Positions 1 to 11,518 of a stretch of 64,000 nucleotides of DNA are shown piece by piece. The DNA is from Protopterus annectens (taxonomy: Eukaryota > Chordata > Ceratodontiformes > Protopteridae). The stretch lies in contig NC_056735.1 of the NCBI RefSeq assembly GCF_019279795.1, forward strand, positions 1,943,861,821-1,943,925,820. Direction: 5' to 3'. The notes beneath the pieces were generated by a model, which was not told the DNA's origin, searched no databases, and saw only the letters and a program-made list of their open reading frames with translations. Every line of letters begins with the position of its first letter. Position 1 is the stretch's first letter. The position numbers and the translations under genes were made by a program.

Positions 1-125
1 GTGTTTGGTATGTTGTTTGTAATATCTGTGTGATTCGGAGCATATCTGTGGATGCCCAACATCGTTCCTACCATCAGTTAGTTAAGCCTTGTGATTATCC
101 TTAGTGTCCTGTACAATTTGTATCT
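1..125 (-). mobile_element. CR1 copy A, distal fragment inside H1
   Basis: This is the continuation of an older CR1 retrotransposon after a nested CR1 inserted into it. It matches the inverse of 26745 to about 26880, where the reading shows the linker motif KDNHKAY found upstream of the reverse transcriptase in CR1 ORF2. It is degenerate and cut by the window edge. Confidence 0.6.
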
Positions 126-2310
126 TCATAGGTTCATGGGTTCACACTAGGCTATCCACCCTAGGGCATTAGTAAACCTAGCCAGAGTGTGTGTGTGTCT
201 TTCGCCACCCCTTGCTATGTGTCTATTATGGCCATTTATGAATTTCTTTACTGTGCCTCTGTCTGGTCGTGACACAGTGAAGACCCCCAGTATACATGTA
301 CGATCATCCATCCACTTGGCAATATTCCAGTTGAGGGGTGTCAGTGAGGGGCTCTGCCTAACATGGATTGGGATCCTGTTTCTGGGTGTGGGGAGCCTCT
401 GGGTTATGTATCTGTCCCTCCAGCACATCTTATTTCATTATGTGTTGAGGCTGACATCTATCACTCTCACAGCTCCAATGGCTTTGATTTCCTGTGGTGG
501 AGCATGTCCATTACTCCTGTGTTGGACATGGCCTTGTACAACAGACATACAATGCCTCTGTGTAGGCAGTCTGTGACTGCATTCAGCTGGGGTGTCTACA
601 GCCAGGCAGCATATGACATATATTTCACAGCCTTTATCCTCTTGGTGGGGTAACTATGAGGTCTTCCGAACCGCTGCAGGTGTCACGTACGGTACATCCC
701 ATATGAGTCATTACACTAGATTATGGGTCTGATAAGGGAACAGTACAGCGGCACAGTGACCTCTGTTGATGTAGATGTGAATCCTTTCATGATACGGTGT
801 CCAATATCGACAATCTTCTTAGCCATATTGGCATTGTGAGTGTCACATGACAGATTACTGTTGACTTCTGTCCCTAGGTACCTGATTACTCCTTGCATAC
901 ATAATGGTTTGCCACCTATGTGGTAATTTGTGTGTACCTTGTCTGGTATTTGGTGGGACATTCATACTGTCCAGTGTCTTCAGGATGTCTGGGTGGAGAT
1001 CTTGCGTGTGAGAGTGTGGTCTGTCACATGCTACAGACTGTACAGCAGTTTTGACTACACTTAGGTGCACATGGGTGGTCTCCGCTGCTTTGTGCATTGT
1101 CAGTTACCTGGCCATATGGGTGTCTGTGCTGCATATGGATACTCCCCCTCCTTTGATGTTTTGGTCCAGGTGTTGGGGCCATAACACATGATATGTGGTA
1201 TAACCTGGTAGTGCTGGTGTGCTATCACTAGGCTTGCAGCAGGCTTCTGTCACTGCACAGACATCAATGTTCTCCATAATGGGAAGTGCCTCAGGGGCAT
1301 GCATATTGCAGTTTACACATCTGGCATTGGTCAGCATTACCCTTATGTTTCTTACCACTTATGTTTTCCAGGGTGGTGGGTAGTCTTTTTGGCCTTGCCT
1401 ACATACGGCTCTATGGAGGTGGCAAAGGCCTTATCCAGTATCCAGACGCACAGGGGTAACAGGTACAAGCCATCCCTGGAACAGCAGCATGGCTTGTCAT
1501 GCTTGACATCTCAAGCAGACAAACATTAGACCCTCTTGGACTGACAGCTGTAACTGTGCCAGCTGTTAAACATGATCATTCAGTGTTTGTACTGTGGCAT
1601 CATTCTTGGTGAAGGTTGGATGCTGCACACGGCCAGTGTCATACCGGCCTGGGGTACATACTCAGAGAGATCATCCATGTCTCTTTTCATGTAGACCAGG
1701 GAGGTACATCTCAGGTCATTCACACCATCATGGACATTGAGTGCATCATATTTCTGCTTGCTTTGGGGTGACCTGCGTACTTGTGTTATGTGGCATTTTG
1801 TGGCAGCCTACAGGCAGCTTACTCTACCCTTTCCCTTGTTCAGTCTGGTGAGTGGGACAGCAGTGTGTCTGCCTATACAGACACCTATTACAACAGTATC
1901 AGGCATGTTGTTTCTCCTTCTGGCCTGTGACTGTTTGGCACACCAGCTTTGTGTACTATTCGTTGCATGTGCTATGTTTGGAGGTTGTGGTTGCTTGTGA
2001 TCTGCTTTAGAGGCTTCTGTTGGTGTCGTGTGTTTGTAATTTGGGCCTCCGGGAATGTTTTTCTGTGTTTATGTGTTTGGTTTACAGTTGTAGTAGGTCT
2101 ATGTGGGACTGGGTTTGTGGTGTATGTGGTTACCTTCTCCTCCTGACTAGTTTTGACAGTACTGAGTTGGGGGAGCTCAACCTCTGGTTTGGATACATGG
2201 TTGCATCTCTCACATATATTTGTATTTATTGGGGGGAGTTGTGGTTGTCTGTGTACTTGGGACAGGTGTCACATTGCCTCTGTATTCACAGATTCTACTT
2301 GTTGTGGCTG
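126..2310 (-). mobile_element. CR1 copy B, nested in copy A (H1 copy)
   Basis: This is a minus-strand CR1-type LINE with an internal deletion. Reading from about 2310 downward it shows ORF1 pieces (zinc-ribbon-like Cys region, then the GDSL/SGNH esterase region with LRCTSLDYMKRDM-like sequence), the start of the endonuclease (LTNARCVNCNMHAPEALP around 1300), and then a jump to the C-terminal part of ORF2 (GGKPLCMQGVIRYLGTEVN, CWRDRYITQRLP). The reverse transcriptase core is missing. The 3' end at about 126 has the CR1-type octamer tail (repeats of CCTATGAA on the minus strand). All frames are broken. The same copy is at 24600-26745 in H2. Confidence 0.78.
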
Positions 2311-3620
2311 GACTTAGTGGATTGTATGTGTGGACATATGTTATTGCCATACTACTGGTCAGTGATTACTTCCCTTTTTATGTTTGCTCTATCATGTGGT
2401 AGCTTCCACATTCTCTTGCATGGTTTGGAAATGGCTGGAGTCCAGCATGTCAGATGCCTGCGTGTATGGCATTGTGTGTTGTTGTTATTTGTGATTGCAT
2501 ACTCCAAGCATTCCTGGCTGTGTTCATGGAATGCCTGTATAACATGTTCTGTGGTGTGTCCCATATTCTGCACTTGCACAGGGCCTTTCGTGGATTCCAC
2601 ATCAGTTTGGAGGGCTGCAACCTATGCTTTACACATGTTTTTCACTGTGGTATTCTGGCCAGGGACTGGGGTCAGGATGTGTATATCCAGTGTGATTACT
2701 CTATGGTCTGGTCTTACCAGTGAAGGATACACTTCTCATCTTGCCATCCAGTACACATGTTGCTGATTATCACATCCAGTATGCTTACCCTCTTGTGGGA
2801 GTGGTACGTTGTTCCTGGGCATTTTTGTTTATGGATTCTGGGAACTTTTCTCCAGCTGTGTTGGTGCTAGTATAATGCTCCCGGTGTATGTCTGGGTATT
2901 TTCACTCAAGCAATATAATGTTGTTTTGGGGGCTTGATATATTCATGTATTCCAACATAGGCCAGGTGCAGTTCCTGGTATTAGGACAGTAGTCTGCAGC
3001 AGGCTATATACTGGGAGGCGGTTTTAGCCATTGGTATTTGACCATGGCTAATACATGCTGCTTCTTGTTGTGGTACCAACATGGGGGTGTGGTTATCCTT
3101 GACATTTATTGCTAGTCACCCTCCTTTTGTAGCTTGTTCCATGTTTTGCGGCTGTACAGCACAGTATGAGGTGTGACCTGGTAGTGTTAGGGTGCTGATG
3201 TGAGCCTTGACCCAGTTCTCTATTACAGGACTGATATCTACATTCTCCATACTGTGTGCGTTTACACTGCACACATCTTGCTCTTTAGATTTCTGGCATT
3301 GGGTAGCATTACATCTAGGTTCCTATCCCTTGTGGTACCTATGAAGGTGGGTTTGTGTTTTGAGACTTACCTATTCAGGGCATGCTGTGGGTACTGACAG
3401 CCTTTGCCAGTATTCATGGGGCATGGAATGATAGGTGCACGCCACCCCTAGCAGGTGGTGCATCATGTCATGCTCCACATGTCTTCCCAGCCTGAAACAC
3501 ATTGGCTCCCCTTTGACTAACTGCATTACTTCAGCCAGTTATTGCACTTGATCAACCCATCGTCATTTTGTGGTTTCATGCTTGGTGAGGGTGGATGTTA
3601 GTCAGGGTGCTCAGGTGTGC
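2310..3620 (-). mobile_element. CR1 copy A, proximal fragment inside H1
   Basis: This is the 5' part of the host CR1 that copy B interrupts. It covers the end of the ORF1 esterase domain, the apurinic-type endonuclease region and the linker that precedes the reverse transcriptase (HSQECLEYAITNNNNTQ-like, matching HECMDHAIPNRTK in the better preserved CR1 at 11277-15655). Many stops are present. It corresponds to 23300-24600 in H2. The boundary with copy B is known to within a few tens of bases. Confidence 0.7.
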
Positions 3621-3876
3621 ATATAGTACATGGTGTTACATTATGTAACACATGGCATTCATGTCTCAGGTGGTGCTACAGGGCTGCCTCTGTCGGATGC
3701 GCATATTACACTTCCCTGTACATGTTTGTGAGCAGGTCATGTCATTTTAGGCATCCATGTTATTATTTGAGTGAGTCAGAGGGGGTATCATTCCCAGGGT
3801 TCCTACTGAGCCAGTGTATGTGCTATGCATTGCCTTTTTGCCAAGGCCAGGGCATACTGGGCATGCCTCCTTCTGC
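3620..3876 (-). other. Transposase 3' flank of H1
   Basis: This short stretch lies between the transposase reading frame and the CR1 cargo. It includes the frame-shifted end of the transposase C-terminus (sequence matching the last 30 or so codons of the H2 copy in another frame). The same backbone is seen in H2 (23114-23290) and in H3 (51840-52000). Confidence 0.55.
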
Positions 3877-4953
3877 CTACTGGGGCAGGCTCAGGTTGTT
3901 CCTCCTCCGAGTCACGCTCTGCCTGTGATGGCCTTGCAATGATGTGGGGCTGTTTGGCCCAGCCCTATGCTGGTCCTGCTGCAGCTGTTTTCGCAAGATC
4001 ATATTATGTAGCATAGCACATACCATGACAATTTGGGTACATGTAGTTGGTGTGTACTGCAAGGCTCCACCAGATGTGTCCAGACACCGGAACCGTGACT
4101 TGAGCAGCCCAAACACACGCTCTATTACATTATGTGTTTGTGCATGTGCCTCATTATGGCGTTCCTGTTCAGGTGTGTGTGCGTTTCTGGTGGGTGTCAT
4201 CAGCCACGGCTCCAGTGCATAACCTGCATCCCCCACTAGCTGTCCCTGTGGGATGTCCCCATTGGCAAATGTCTGGTACAGCTGTGTCAAAAGCCAGATG
4301 TGGGAATCATGGTAACTCCCAGGGCAGCCAGCACACACATTCATTATTATGCCCTGGGCATCACACACGACCTGGCTGTTGATGGAGGGGAAGCCCTTGT
4401 GGTTAATGTAGGCCCTACCCCGCTTACCGGCTGTTGCTTTGATGCGTATGTGCATGCAGTCTATTGCACCCACTACCTCAGGGTATTCCGCTATTTGCTG
4501 GAAGAGATGCATATTGCTGGCCAATACCTCACGGGCATTGGGGAAATATACATGATCACCGACATGTGCTGACATGGCATCCAGGAACTGGTGCAGTACC
4601 CTGGAGGCTGATGCCTGTGATATCCCCATCATATCACCAGTTGGTCTCTGGAAGGTACCTGTTGCTAGTATTCTTAGGCCAACACATACCTTGGTTTCCA
4701 CTGGGATGGGTTCCCCTCTGTTGGTTCTGTGTGTGAGGCGTGGCCTGCACAGCTCAACAATTTGCTGCAGGAGCTCTCTGTCCACTCTATAGCGCTCTAC
4801 TATCTCCAGCTCATGCAACCCGTGGTAGGTGACCCTGGGCCTGTACACTCTTCTCCGTCTCCTCACTGTGGGTTGTCTGGCACCATCTGCATTGTCACCA
4901 CCCTCAGCAAGTCGCCTATGTCTCATTATGACAGCTATGGCAGCCCCTAACAT
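3877..4953 (-). CDS. PIF/Harbinger transposase (H1 copy), C-terminus frameshifted
   Basis: This encodes a DDE-type nuclease (DDE_Tnp_4/HARBI1 family) that cuts and joins the transposon ends in the nucleus. From the ATG at 4953 (chosen over an upstream in-frame GTG) the frame runs 358 codons. Visible features are a basic stretch near residues 31-40 (VRRRRRVYRPR), a helix-turn-helix-like region at about 100-130 (GDMMGISQASASRVLHQF), first catalytic Asp165 in VGAIDCMHI, second Asp216 in GSYHDSHIW, the GDAGYALEPW motif at about 241-250, and the Glu in NVIERVFGLLKSRF at about 278. The catalytic core is uninterrupted. After QHRAGPNS a one-base difference from H2 shifts the frame and replaces the last 30 or so residues. 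CR1 cargo lies immediately downstream. Whether the shifted tail abolishes activity is unknown. Confidence 0.9.
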   Translation of the reverse strand: MLGAAIAVIMRHRRLAEGGDNADGARQPTVRRRRRVYRPRVTYHGLHELEIVERYRVDRELLQQIVELCRPRLTHRTNRGEPIPVETKVCVGLRILATGTFQRPTGDMMGISQASASRVLHQFLDAMSAHVGDHVYFPNAREVLASNMHLFQQIAEYPEVVGAIDCMHIRIKATAGKRGRAYINHKGFPSINSQVVCDAQGIIMNVCAGCPGSYHDSHIWLLTQLYQTFANGDIPQGQLVGDAGYALEPWLMTPTRNAHTPEQERHNEAHAQTHNVIERVFGLLKSRFRCLDTSGGALQYTPTTCTQIVMVCAMLHNMILRKQLQQDQHRAGPNSPTSLQGHHRQSVTRRRNNLSLPQ

Positions 4954-5199
4954 TTCTGCTCTGAGCGAAGCTTTTTCAGTTTTCACTTCTATTAGCTTAC
5001 TCCTGTCTTGCAGTGTCTCTTAAGAGAAACATCCTGCACTACTGTTTGCAGAGTTTTAAGTGCTGGGCTGGGCTACTATTCTGCCTGTGTAATTGCCTGC
5101 TTCTAATTGTTTTCACCTGCTAGCTTCAGCATTTATCCCTACTAGCTTCCTACTAATTCTGTTGCTTCCTTTTTCCTTTCTGTTTCCTCAGGGGGGAGC

Positions 5200-5495
5200 A
5201 ACGTGCATACTAGCAGAAACACGCTCACAGTGGCTTACACATGTGCACACGTGCTTACACGGTTCAGAATCTACTTATTCGGGTTAAAACGCGTGCACAC
5301 CCGCACAAACACTGTTACACGTCTGCCAACAGGCTCCCACATGCTCACCCTGCCCTACACGTGCGCACACCAGCACAAACAGTGTTAAACATCTCCCAAC
5401 ATGCTCCCACATGCTCAGTCTGCCTTACACGCGCGCACACTGCCCTACTCGCGCTTCCTGGCGTGCACACGTGTGCATGCACATCCAGCAAGAAA
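5200..5495 (-). repeat. Short tandem repeats upstream of H1 transposase
   Basis: Several imperfect units of about 70-75 bp are rich in alternating purine/pyrimidine (cacacgtgcgcacac-like) and repeat the phrase CCAACA-GCTCCCACATGCTCA. The region lies in the presumed promoter/5' UTR between TIR and transposase. The equivalent array in H2 is at 21425-21720. Confidence 0.6.
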
Positions 5496-6062
5496 CTTTG
5501 GTGTAAGTAACAGTGTACACCTTCCATTTCTTGACTTTCTCAGACTTATCTTGTGGCACTCCTCTTTCCATGATCTGTGTCTGTCATCTGTCATGTTACA
5601 CTGACCTCCAATTAACTGCATTTCTTTCTACCATTCCCCCCTGTGATGTCACCTATCTCCTACTCTATTCCTCCCCCTTATGTATCTCTTACACTACTCA
5701 GACTGTGCTCATTTGCTATGTGACTGTGAGATTCAGTATCCTAACCCTCATGTACATGAGATTGCCTACTAATGCTTAGTTACATGTCTTAGACTCAGCT
5801 TCCCCCCTTAGCAACCACTACACGGTGGCCATGTTGTTTTTGGTCTGCTGGTCCCTGCATTGTCATTCCATGTATTGCATGAAACCCACATTTGTGGGTT
5901 TATAACCTTCATTTTTATGTTTTATACAGTGCAGCCCGTTATATTTTTATTAGTTTTGCATTGGGTTACCTTGCCAATGGCCACATATTTGGCATGCTGC
6001 CTGAAACATATGCACCCTTTATTTGGAGTTGACATGGCTCCGTTTGTGGAATTTGCAGAAAC

Positions 6063-6085
6063 GTACTCAGTTGTCAACTGAGTAC
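6063..6085. repeat. Subterminal perfect palindrome in H1
   Basis: GTACTCAGTTG and its inverse complement are separated by a single base (T). This 11-bp-arm palindrome is about 240 bp from the terminus. The same palindrome, with a different centre base, is at 20775-20797 in H2, and a diverged longer one is at 49148-49188 in H3. Conservation across three elements suggests a transposase- or Myb-binding site (inference). Confidence 0.75.
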
Positions 6086-6304
6086 ATTTCTGCAGCTAAA
6101 ACGTCTCTAACACGGGCTGGTTTCTGCTTCGTGGATCGCTAATATACCTAATTTGCATACCTTTCGGCTGCAAGTGAGGTATTTAGCATGTCCACTCCCA
6201 GTCCGTGTAAGAGACGTTTTAGCTGGTCTCTTACACAGAGTTTAGGGCTGTTCCTGGATCGAGAGGCTTGCATGGAGTGTTACACATCTCTTACACTCTG
6301 TGCA

Positions 6305-6324
6305 AGCCTTCGTGAATCCTGCCC
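6305..6324 (-). repeat. Terminal inverted repeat of H1
   Basis: Read on the minus strand this begins GGGCAGGATTCACGAAGGCT, identical to the left end of H2 at 20536-20555. It is followed on the plus strand by AAT, the complement of the ATT seen on both sides of H2. Confidence 0.85.
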
Positions 6325-6517
6325 AATATCTTACGATTGTGATTGATTGATTTTATGACACAATAATTCCCATCATATCTGGATGTGGCCAAGGTGTACT
6401 TATTCATTACTCATTTTGGAATATGTCTCGAAATAATAAACTAAAGTGACATGCCATTGATCTAATTCTCCCCAACCCTACATCTCTCTCTCTCTCTCTG
6501 TTTTATACTCTCTCTCT

Positions 6518-6519
<2 letters not shown>

Positions 6520-6576
<57 letters not shown>
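6520..6576. repeat. (TA)n microsatellite
   Basis: Uninterrupted TA dinucleotides, preceded by a CT-rich tract at about 6486-6518. Confidence 0.97.
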
Positions 6577-6580
<4 letters not shown>

Positions 6581-8698
6581 CTAGTACAATGCTATTGAAA
6601 ACAAAATGACCATCAGCACAGGGAGTTAGAAAGATCACTGGGGATTGGCCTGCCAAACCTATACAGGTAGCTTTGGTGACACAACTGCAAGTGGCATAGA
6701 TATCCAAGATATCTGGGTCCAAACTTGTCAGTGTTGCCTTCACAACTTCTGCCAAACCTGCTCCATCTACATCAGGTATCTCTACCCTGCTGCTGGAGAG
6801 ATGACACCCTCCAGGAGCAATAGTAGTGGTGGGGGTGATGTCACCTTTCAGAAGCTGACAGGACTGCAGGAGGGCAATATGGATAGGAGCCTCAGTGCCT
6901 AAATTGGCAGGTTTGAAAAAATCCTGCATCATATTTACAAAATGATGCCACATCCAGCACTGATCCAGGCAACTGACACAGAAGACAGTCATGACAGATC
7001 TGATGGTGAGAACTAGATTCTTACTGTTCCCAAGCTGGGAGTGGATCCTACTCTAAGGTTCCCCATCTATATGCAGTGATGGTGTCACTCAATCATTTGT
7101 GTCTGTCAACATCCCTGTCTGTCTTGTATGTCTTGTATGTTTGCACCTGCTAGATAACCTACCCTACCTACTTTATCCTCTCATTAATTGTCACTTTCCC
7201 CAACATTCCTCTGTCTCCCAAAAAAGGGCACCTATCCCACAAAAAAAATACACCCATACATAGGTCTCTACTTCACCTATGTGTCATCTTGACACACTTG
7301 TTTGTTCCAATTGTCTATAGAACATTATTCTGTTGTTGTTATTCATCCCAGTTGTGGTGACTCTTCAAAGTCATTAAATTTTTTGTATAATTCTACATTT
7401 ATATTGTGAAGAAGGGGAACACATGTGCTGTCTATCACCATCCTAAAAAATAATTTATTAATTTCTCTGTGCCCTACCTTATGCCTGCCACCTCCATTTT
7501 CAATACTGTCTTATTAACCACTTTTTCACACATCTAATCTGGTTAAATATGGAATTATACATCTGGCAATGTGAGGTATTGCCAACAATGCCAGGAGAAG
7601 CAGGGCAGTGGATGTGTAACATATGCCAGCACAGCTAGCTGTAATTTTGTAAATAATTATATGTCAGTCATATATCAATCTGATTTGTACAGATGCTTGT
7701 GTGGAAAATGTATTTATAAAGCTACTTGTATTAAAATGTACTAACAGTGGGTTCAAACTGTATTGTAACTAAATTAAATATATATGATAAGGCTGAATAC
7801 TGGAAGAGAAGAGGTTAAGCTCAGCTCCAGCTAACTTTGGAAAAGAGTAAGACATTAAATTACTGGGCCTTGGCCATAAAGATGTTATCTCACAGTTTTA
7901 ATTGAAACCAGAGACGCAATAACTGTAAGAAGTATGGTTTGTTATCTCCTGTATGAAGAGTGGAAGTGTTTTATGGTTTTATGACTTCGAGGAGCTGTTG
8001 GGGATGTTTGCAAGGCTCACTGTGTGTGTATTATTGATACCTATGTGCTAAATCCTGACATGTTCAAGCCAAAAGGGGTTGCATGAAAACCAGAGGTCAG
8101 ATAACCAGATGTGAGTGATGTCATTCTGTAATCTAGGACAAAAATAATGCTAGTTGAAACTGAACTCTGAGAGCATTCTGTTTTTGGAACCTAACAAAGA
8201 CAGATAACTCACCTACTTCATCTTGCCTTGCTATTTTAAGTAACCAGAGAATAATAATTATTTAGATCAGTCAGGAAAATATAGTGAGATTAGTTAAGCA
8301 TTGTTTTTCTGTAACTGATTGACCCTGTTCACCGGTGTTATTTTTAATATTTCCTGTGATTGAAACTCTGGTGTTTATTGTAAATGGATATTTAATATTT
8401 TCATGTGTTTTTATTATTTATTATTAAACATATGTAAGATTTTCATGTGGCTGGCCCTTTAGAGAATATTTTAACCTTTGAGAGTACTCATATCTGTTTG
8501 GTGACTCTGTGGCCATTCTTGAAAGCCTTACTGCATTTGTCAAAATACCATTCATATTAATATTAACTTCAATCAGTATAATTGGGTACCATTGTGAGAT
8601 GCTTAGAGTCGCTGGCTTGAGAGTATCTCGTGGTAGTAACTACCTTATAGTCTGGGCAGAAGGGGTATAGCTAGTAAACCTGTGCCAGCCTTTCCCAG

Positions 8699-8700
<2 letters not shown>

Positions 8701-8791
<91 letters not shown>
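8701..8791. repeat. (TG)n microsatellite
   Basis: About 45 GT/TG dinucleotides with one interruption (TATG at about 8758). The apparent reading frames here (runs of Val-Cys) are simple-repeat artefacts. Confidence 0.97.
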
Positions 8792-8793
<2 letters not shown>

Positions 8794-10439
8794 CAAATCA
8801 AATCTCAAATAGTGTGTGTGTGTGTCAGCTACTTGGAGCAGGGACATGGAGCACTGGTTTCACAGAGAGCATGGTGGGGAACTTGGCTTGGACACTCAGC
8901 TGAGGACTTAAACCTTCAGCTGTGCCACTCGGGAGCCTTACTAGGGACTTGGGAAGAGACAGAGAGAGAAACCCAGGCCCCATGCTGAAAGTGTTTCCTG
9001 TGTACTTTTAAGGGAATTGTGTTTGACTCAGAGAGCTACATCTGAAAATACTGAGTGCATCTTTTTTTGTTCCAGTTGAATGTCACTCTCCAGTGTCAGT
9101 GGTGAGGACTCAGAATCCTTGACTACTGGCCCAGAGTGTGGATGTCACAACACTCAACATAGATGGCCAGAAAAGGCCCATCAAAACCCTTCAATTGTTC
9201 TTCACTGCATTTGTTCAGAGGGTGGTATCACTCACCAGTGCTGAGTGATTCTAAATGGTGTTTAACTTTCTAAAGAAAAAGCTGAAGATCTTAGTTTCAG
9301 CTGCACTAGCAACATTCGCTTCATGCAAATGTGCTTTAACCATCTGCACTATAGAAATATAGAGTAAGACAGATTAAAGGCAGTAATTTAAAACAGTTAC
9401 TCTTAAAAGTTCTTAGGCTGCTGGATATAATGAACTAGAAGTTCCTATGTAGTGTGTTGAAATAATTCTCTGGTATCTAAAATGATGTTTTTCCAAAGTG
9501 TCATGAGTTTGATTATAGCTATATGTCAAATTATTATTTTAAGACATTTTATATTCCTATCATATACTTAACTGCAAATGTTTGTATTTATCGCCATTTA
9601 CATTACAGTAACATACCATATGAATAGTGTAGCAAGAAAACATTTATAAAAACATTATGACCCCATGAGAGAGACTGATTAAGCAAGCTTATCCTGCTTA
9701 TGTATTAACGTTTGTTATACTTTCATATCCTTTCTTGCTCCCTATAGCAAGAATTTTATTGTACAGAATATGACAGATTAATAATAAGAAAAAACCTAAG
9801 AGTAACACACCATAAAGATGGTCCCAAATGCATCAGAAGCAATGATGTTTCTATTTCTCTCTCCAACTGTCTCTCTTTCTGTTCATCCCTTTTGCTTCAG
9901 TTAGTTGTCAATGCCCCTTCTATTGTGTGATTTAAAATATGTGGAGTAGGAGTTCCTTTGCAGTGCAAAAAGATTATTTATAGATCAATAGACTGATTTT
10001 TGCATACTTTAAGGGGTTATAATCTAGGCATTGACTGTTCTTAGTACTCTATTTTATGTGTAGCTGATGTCTATGTATTGTTTTGAGCCACCATTTTCCT
10101 GCTTCTGTCAGAATCTACTTGTTCCCTGCCTCATCCTCTCTTCTCTATATCTTCCCCTCCTCTATCATTAGTCTTTTTTTCACAGCATTTGTCCAGTGTC
10201 TGGCACACAGCAGCACCTGTAACTTAGGGGAAATTGAAGTACACAGCTTATGGCAAAATCATATGATTACTTTGTTGCCCTTTGGCTACTGTGTTTAACA
10301 TTGCTGTACTATGTACAGTCAGCCTAATTTTTTCTTATACAGGCTAAAGAGCTGAATATACAACACATGATGTTCCATTTTCAAAGATTGTTAGGACGCA
10401 TTGCAGCCCAAATATTCCTGCCTTCATGACAAATGTGAA

Positions 10440-11276
10440 AATCCTGACATATAACACTGTAACACAACACATCTCTGTTCTGCACTGGGACATTTGCTAC
10501 TACTGGCTGTAATGTACACTTTATGTAATGTCAAAAATGTCATAGCAGTGATGAAGCATGATGCCAACACCCACACATTATTGCAAGGCATCAAAATCCT
10601 TATTAGACTGGATCCTTGTATCAAACCATAACAAATACACCACCTAAGGTACAATACCTGACTGTCTCAGTGATCATCTCTGAAGTCTGTATAACCAGAT
10701 ATCTCACACATCCACCTAAACAGCATGTTTATAAAATATCATGCAACCTTTCCAAGTTTAACCCAGCAATGTTCATTACTAACCTATCATCTATTAAAAC
10801 TTTCTAAAAATCCTCCCCTTAGATGATGCTGTAAATAAATTCAATACAACTTTCCTGAATCTCATAAATATCCTTGCACCACCAAGAAGGAGGAGATTAA
10901 AAACAAATAATGCAGTTTGTCTATACAAAAAGAGTCGAATGCTAATGCAGGATAGAGAAAAAGCATGGAAAGAATTGTAAAAATATAAAACTTCACACAA
11001 TCTTGAAAACTTCAGAATACTTCACAATCATACTAAAAACAAATTAATGCTATAATAACTTTCAGAATAATAGTAAGCACAACCATAAAAAATTCAGGAC
11101 AATTATTAAATAAATCTTGCATTCTGGCCATAAATTCAACCCTAACCCCTCAACAAATAATTCATTACAATACAATTCAATTCTTATTTTATCGATAGTA
11201 CAGCATGTCTAAACAAGGATTCCCCAACATATAATCCTAACTCTGCCCAGCAGCCATATATCACAACATCCACTTT
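10440..11276 (+). mobile_element. L2-like LINE, 5' segment (endonuclease end and linker), degenerate
   Basis: Plus-strand translation shows phrases typical of L2/jockey-group ORF2: the region after the endonuclease (SNLSKFNPAMFITNLSSI-like at about 10730-10790) and the linker before the reverse transcriptase (APPRRRRLKTNN at about 10870, then AWKEL and HSGHKFNP at about 11120). Several stops and shifts are present. It ends abruptly where the CR1 tail begins at 11277. The reverse transcriptase of the same element resumes at about 15656, so I read this as one LINE split by the CR1. Clade assignment is by motif memory only. Confidence 0.6.
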
Positions 11277-11518
11277 CATAGGTTCATAGGTAGGTACTAG
11301 GCTATTGGCCCTAGGGCCTATATAAGCCTAGCCAAAAATTTACCCTGGCTTTTGCCACCCAAGAAAATTATTTTCCTGTGCCCCTGTCGAGCAGAACCAC
11401 AGAAGTGATCCCTGGGGTGAATTTCCTATTTCCTATCCAATCATCAAGATTTTTCTTGATGTGCTAATGAGGAGCTCTGTTTGACATAGATAGGTAGTCT
11501 GTTACAGAAAATGTGAAG

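Larger units (their letters stand above)
1..6324 (-). mobile_element. Harbinger element H1 (5' portion; continues past window start)
   Basis: This is the transposase-proximal end of a large PIF/Harbinger DNA transposon read on the minus strand. Its terminus is at 6324, where the plus strand ends in GAATCCTGCCC followed by AAT (6325-6327), the candidate 3-bp target duplication. From 6324 back to position 1 it matches the inverse complement of 20536 to about 26880 (H2) essentially end to end: TIR, subterminal palindromes, transposase and the nested CR1 block. The other end, where Myb-like genes would be expected by analogy with H2, is outside the window. That homology is seen directly in the sequence; the identity looks high by eye but was not computed. 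Confidence 0.88.
6328..10430. other. Unassigned host DNA without recognisable genes
   Basis: About 4.1 kb of AT-rich sequence. It holds a CT/TA microsatellite (about 6486-6576), a long TG repeat (8701-8791) and many short frames. I recognise no conserved protein domain on either strand. The stretch at about 7750-9050 has a texture that could be an old solo LTR, but no matching terminal repeats were found. Confidence 0.5.

Noticed and set aside
1299-2766. Plus-strand frames up to 248 codons in H1, and their mirror frames in H2 (24153-25183)
   Set aside because: They are antisense to CR1 copies A/B; Cys/Leu-rich composition reflects the complement of ACA-rich CR1 sequence.
4134-5023. Several plus-strand frames across the H1 transposase, and minus-strand equivalents in H2
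   Set aside because: They are antisense shadows of the transposase.
6462-6992. A 176-codon minus-strand frame
   Set aside because: Its end is the TA/CT repeat. The unique part (about 6590-6992) resembles no family I know and overlaps an antisense frame. It could be a decayed repeat.
8682-8988. Frames of 73 and 95 codons with Val-Cys runs
   Set aside because: They come from the TG microsatellite; the unique tail has no recognisable domain.
7750-9050. Solo LTR or retroviral 5' region
   Set aside because: No terminal TG...CA pair, primer-binding site or duplicated flank could be identified by eye.
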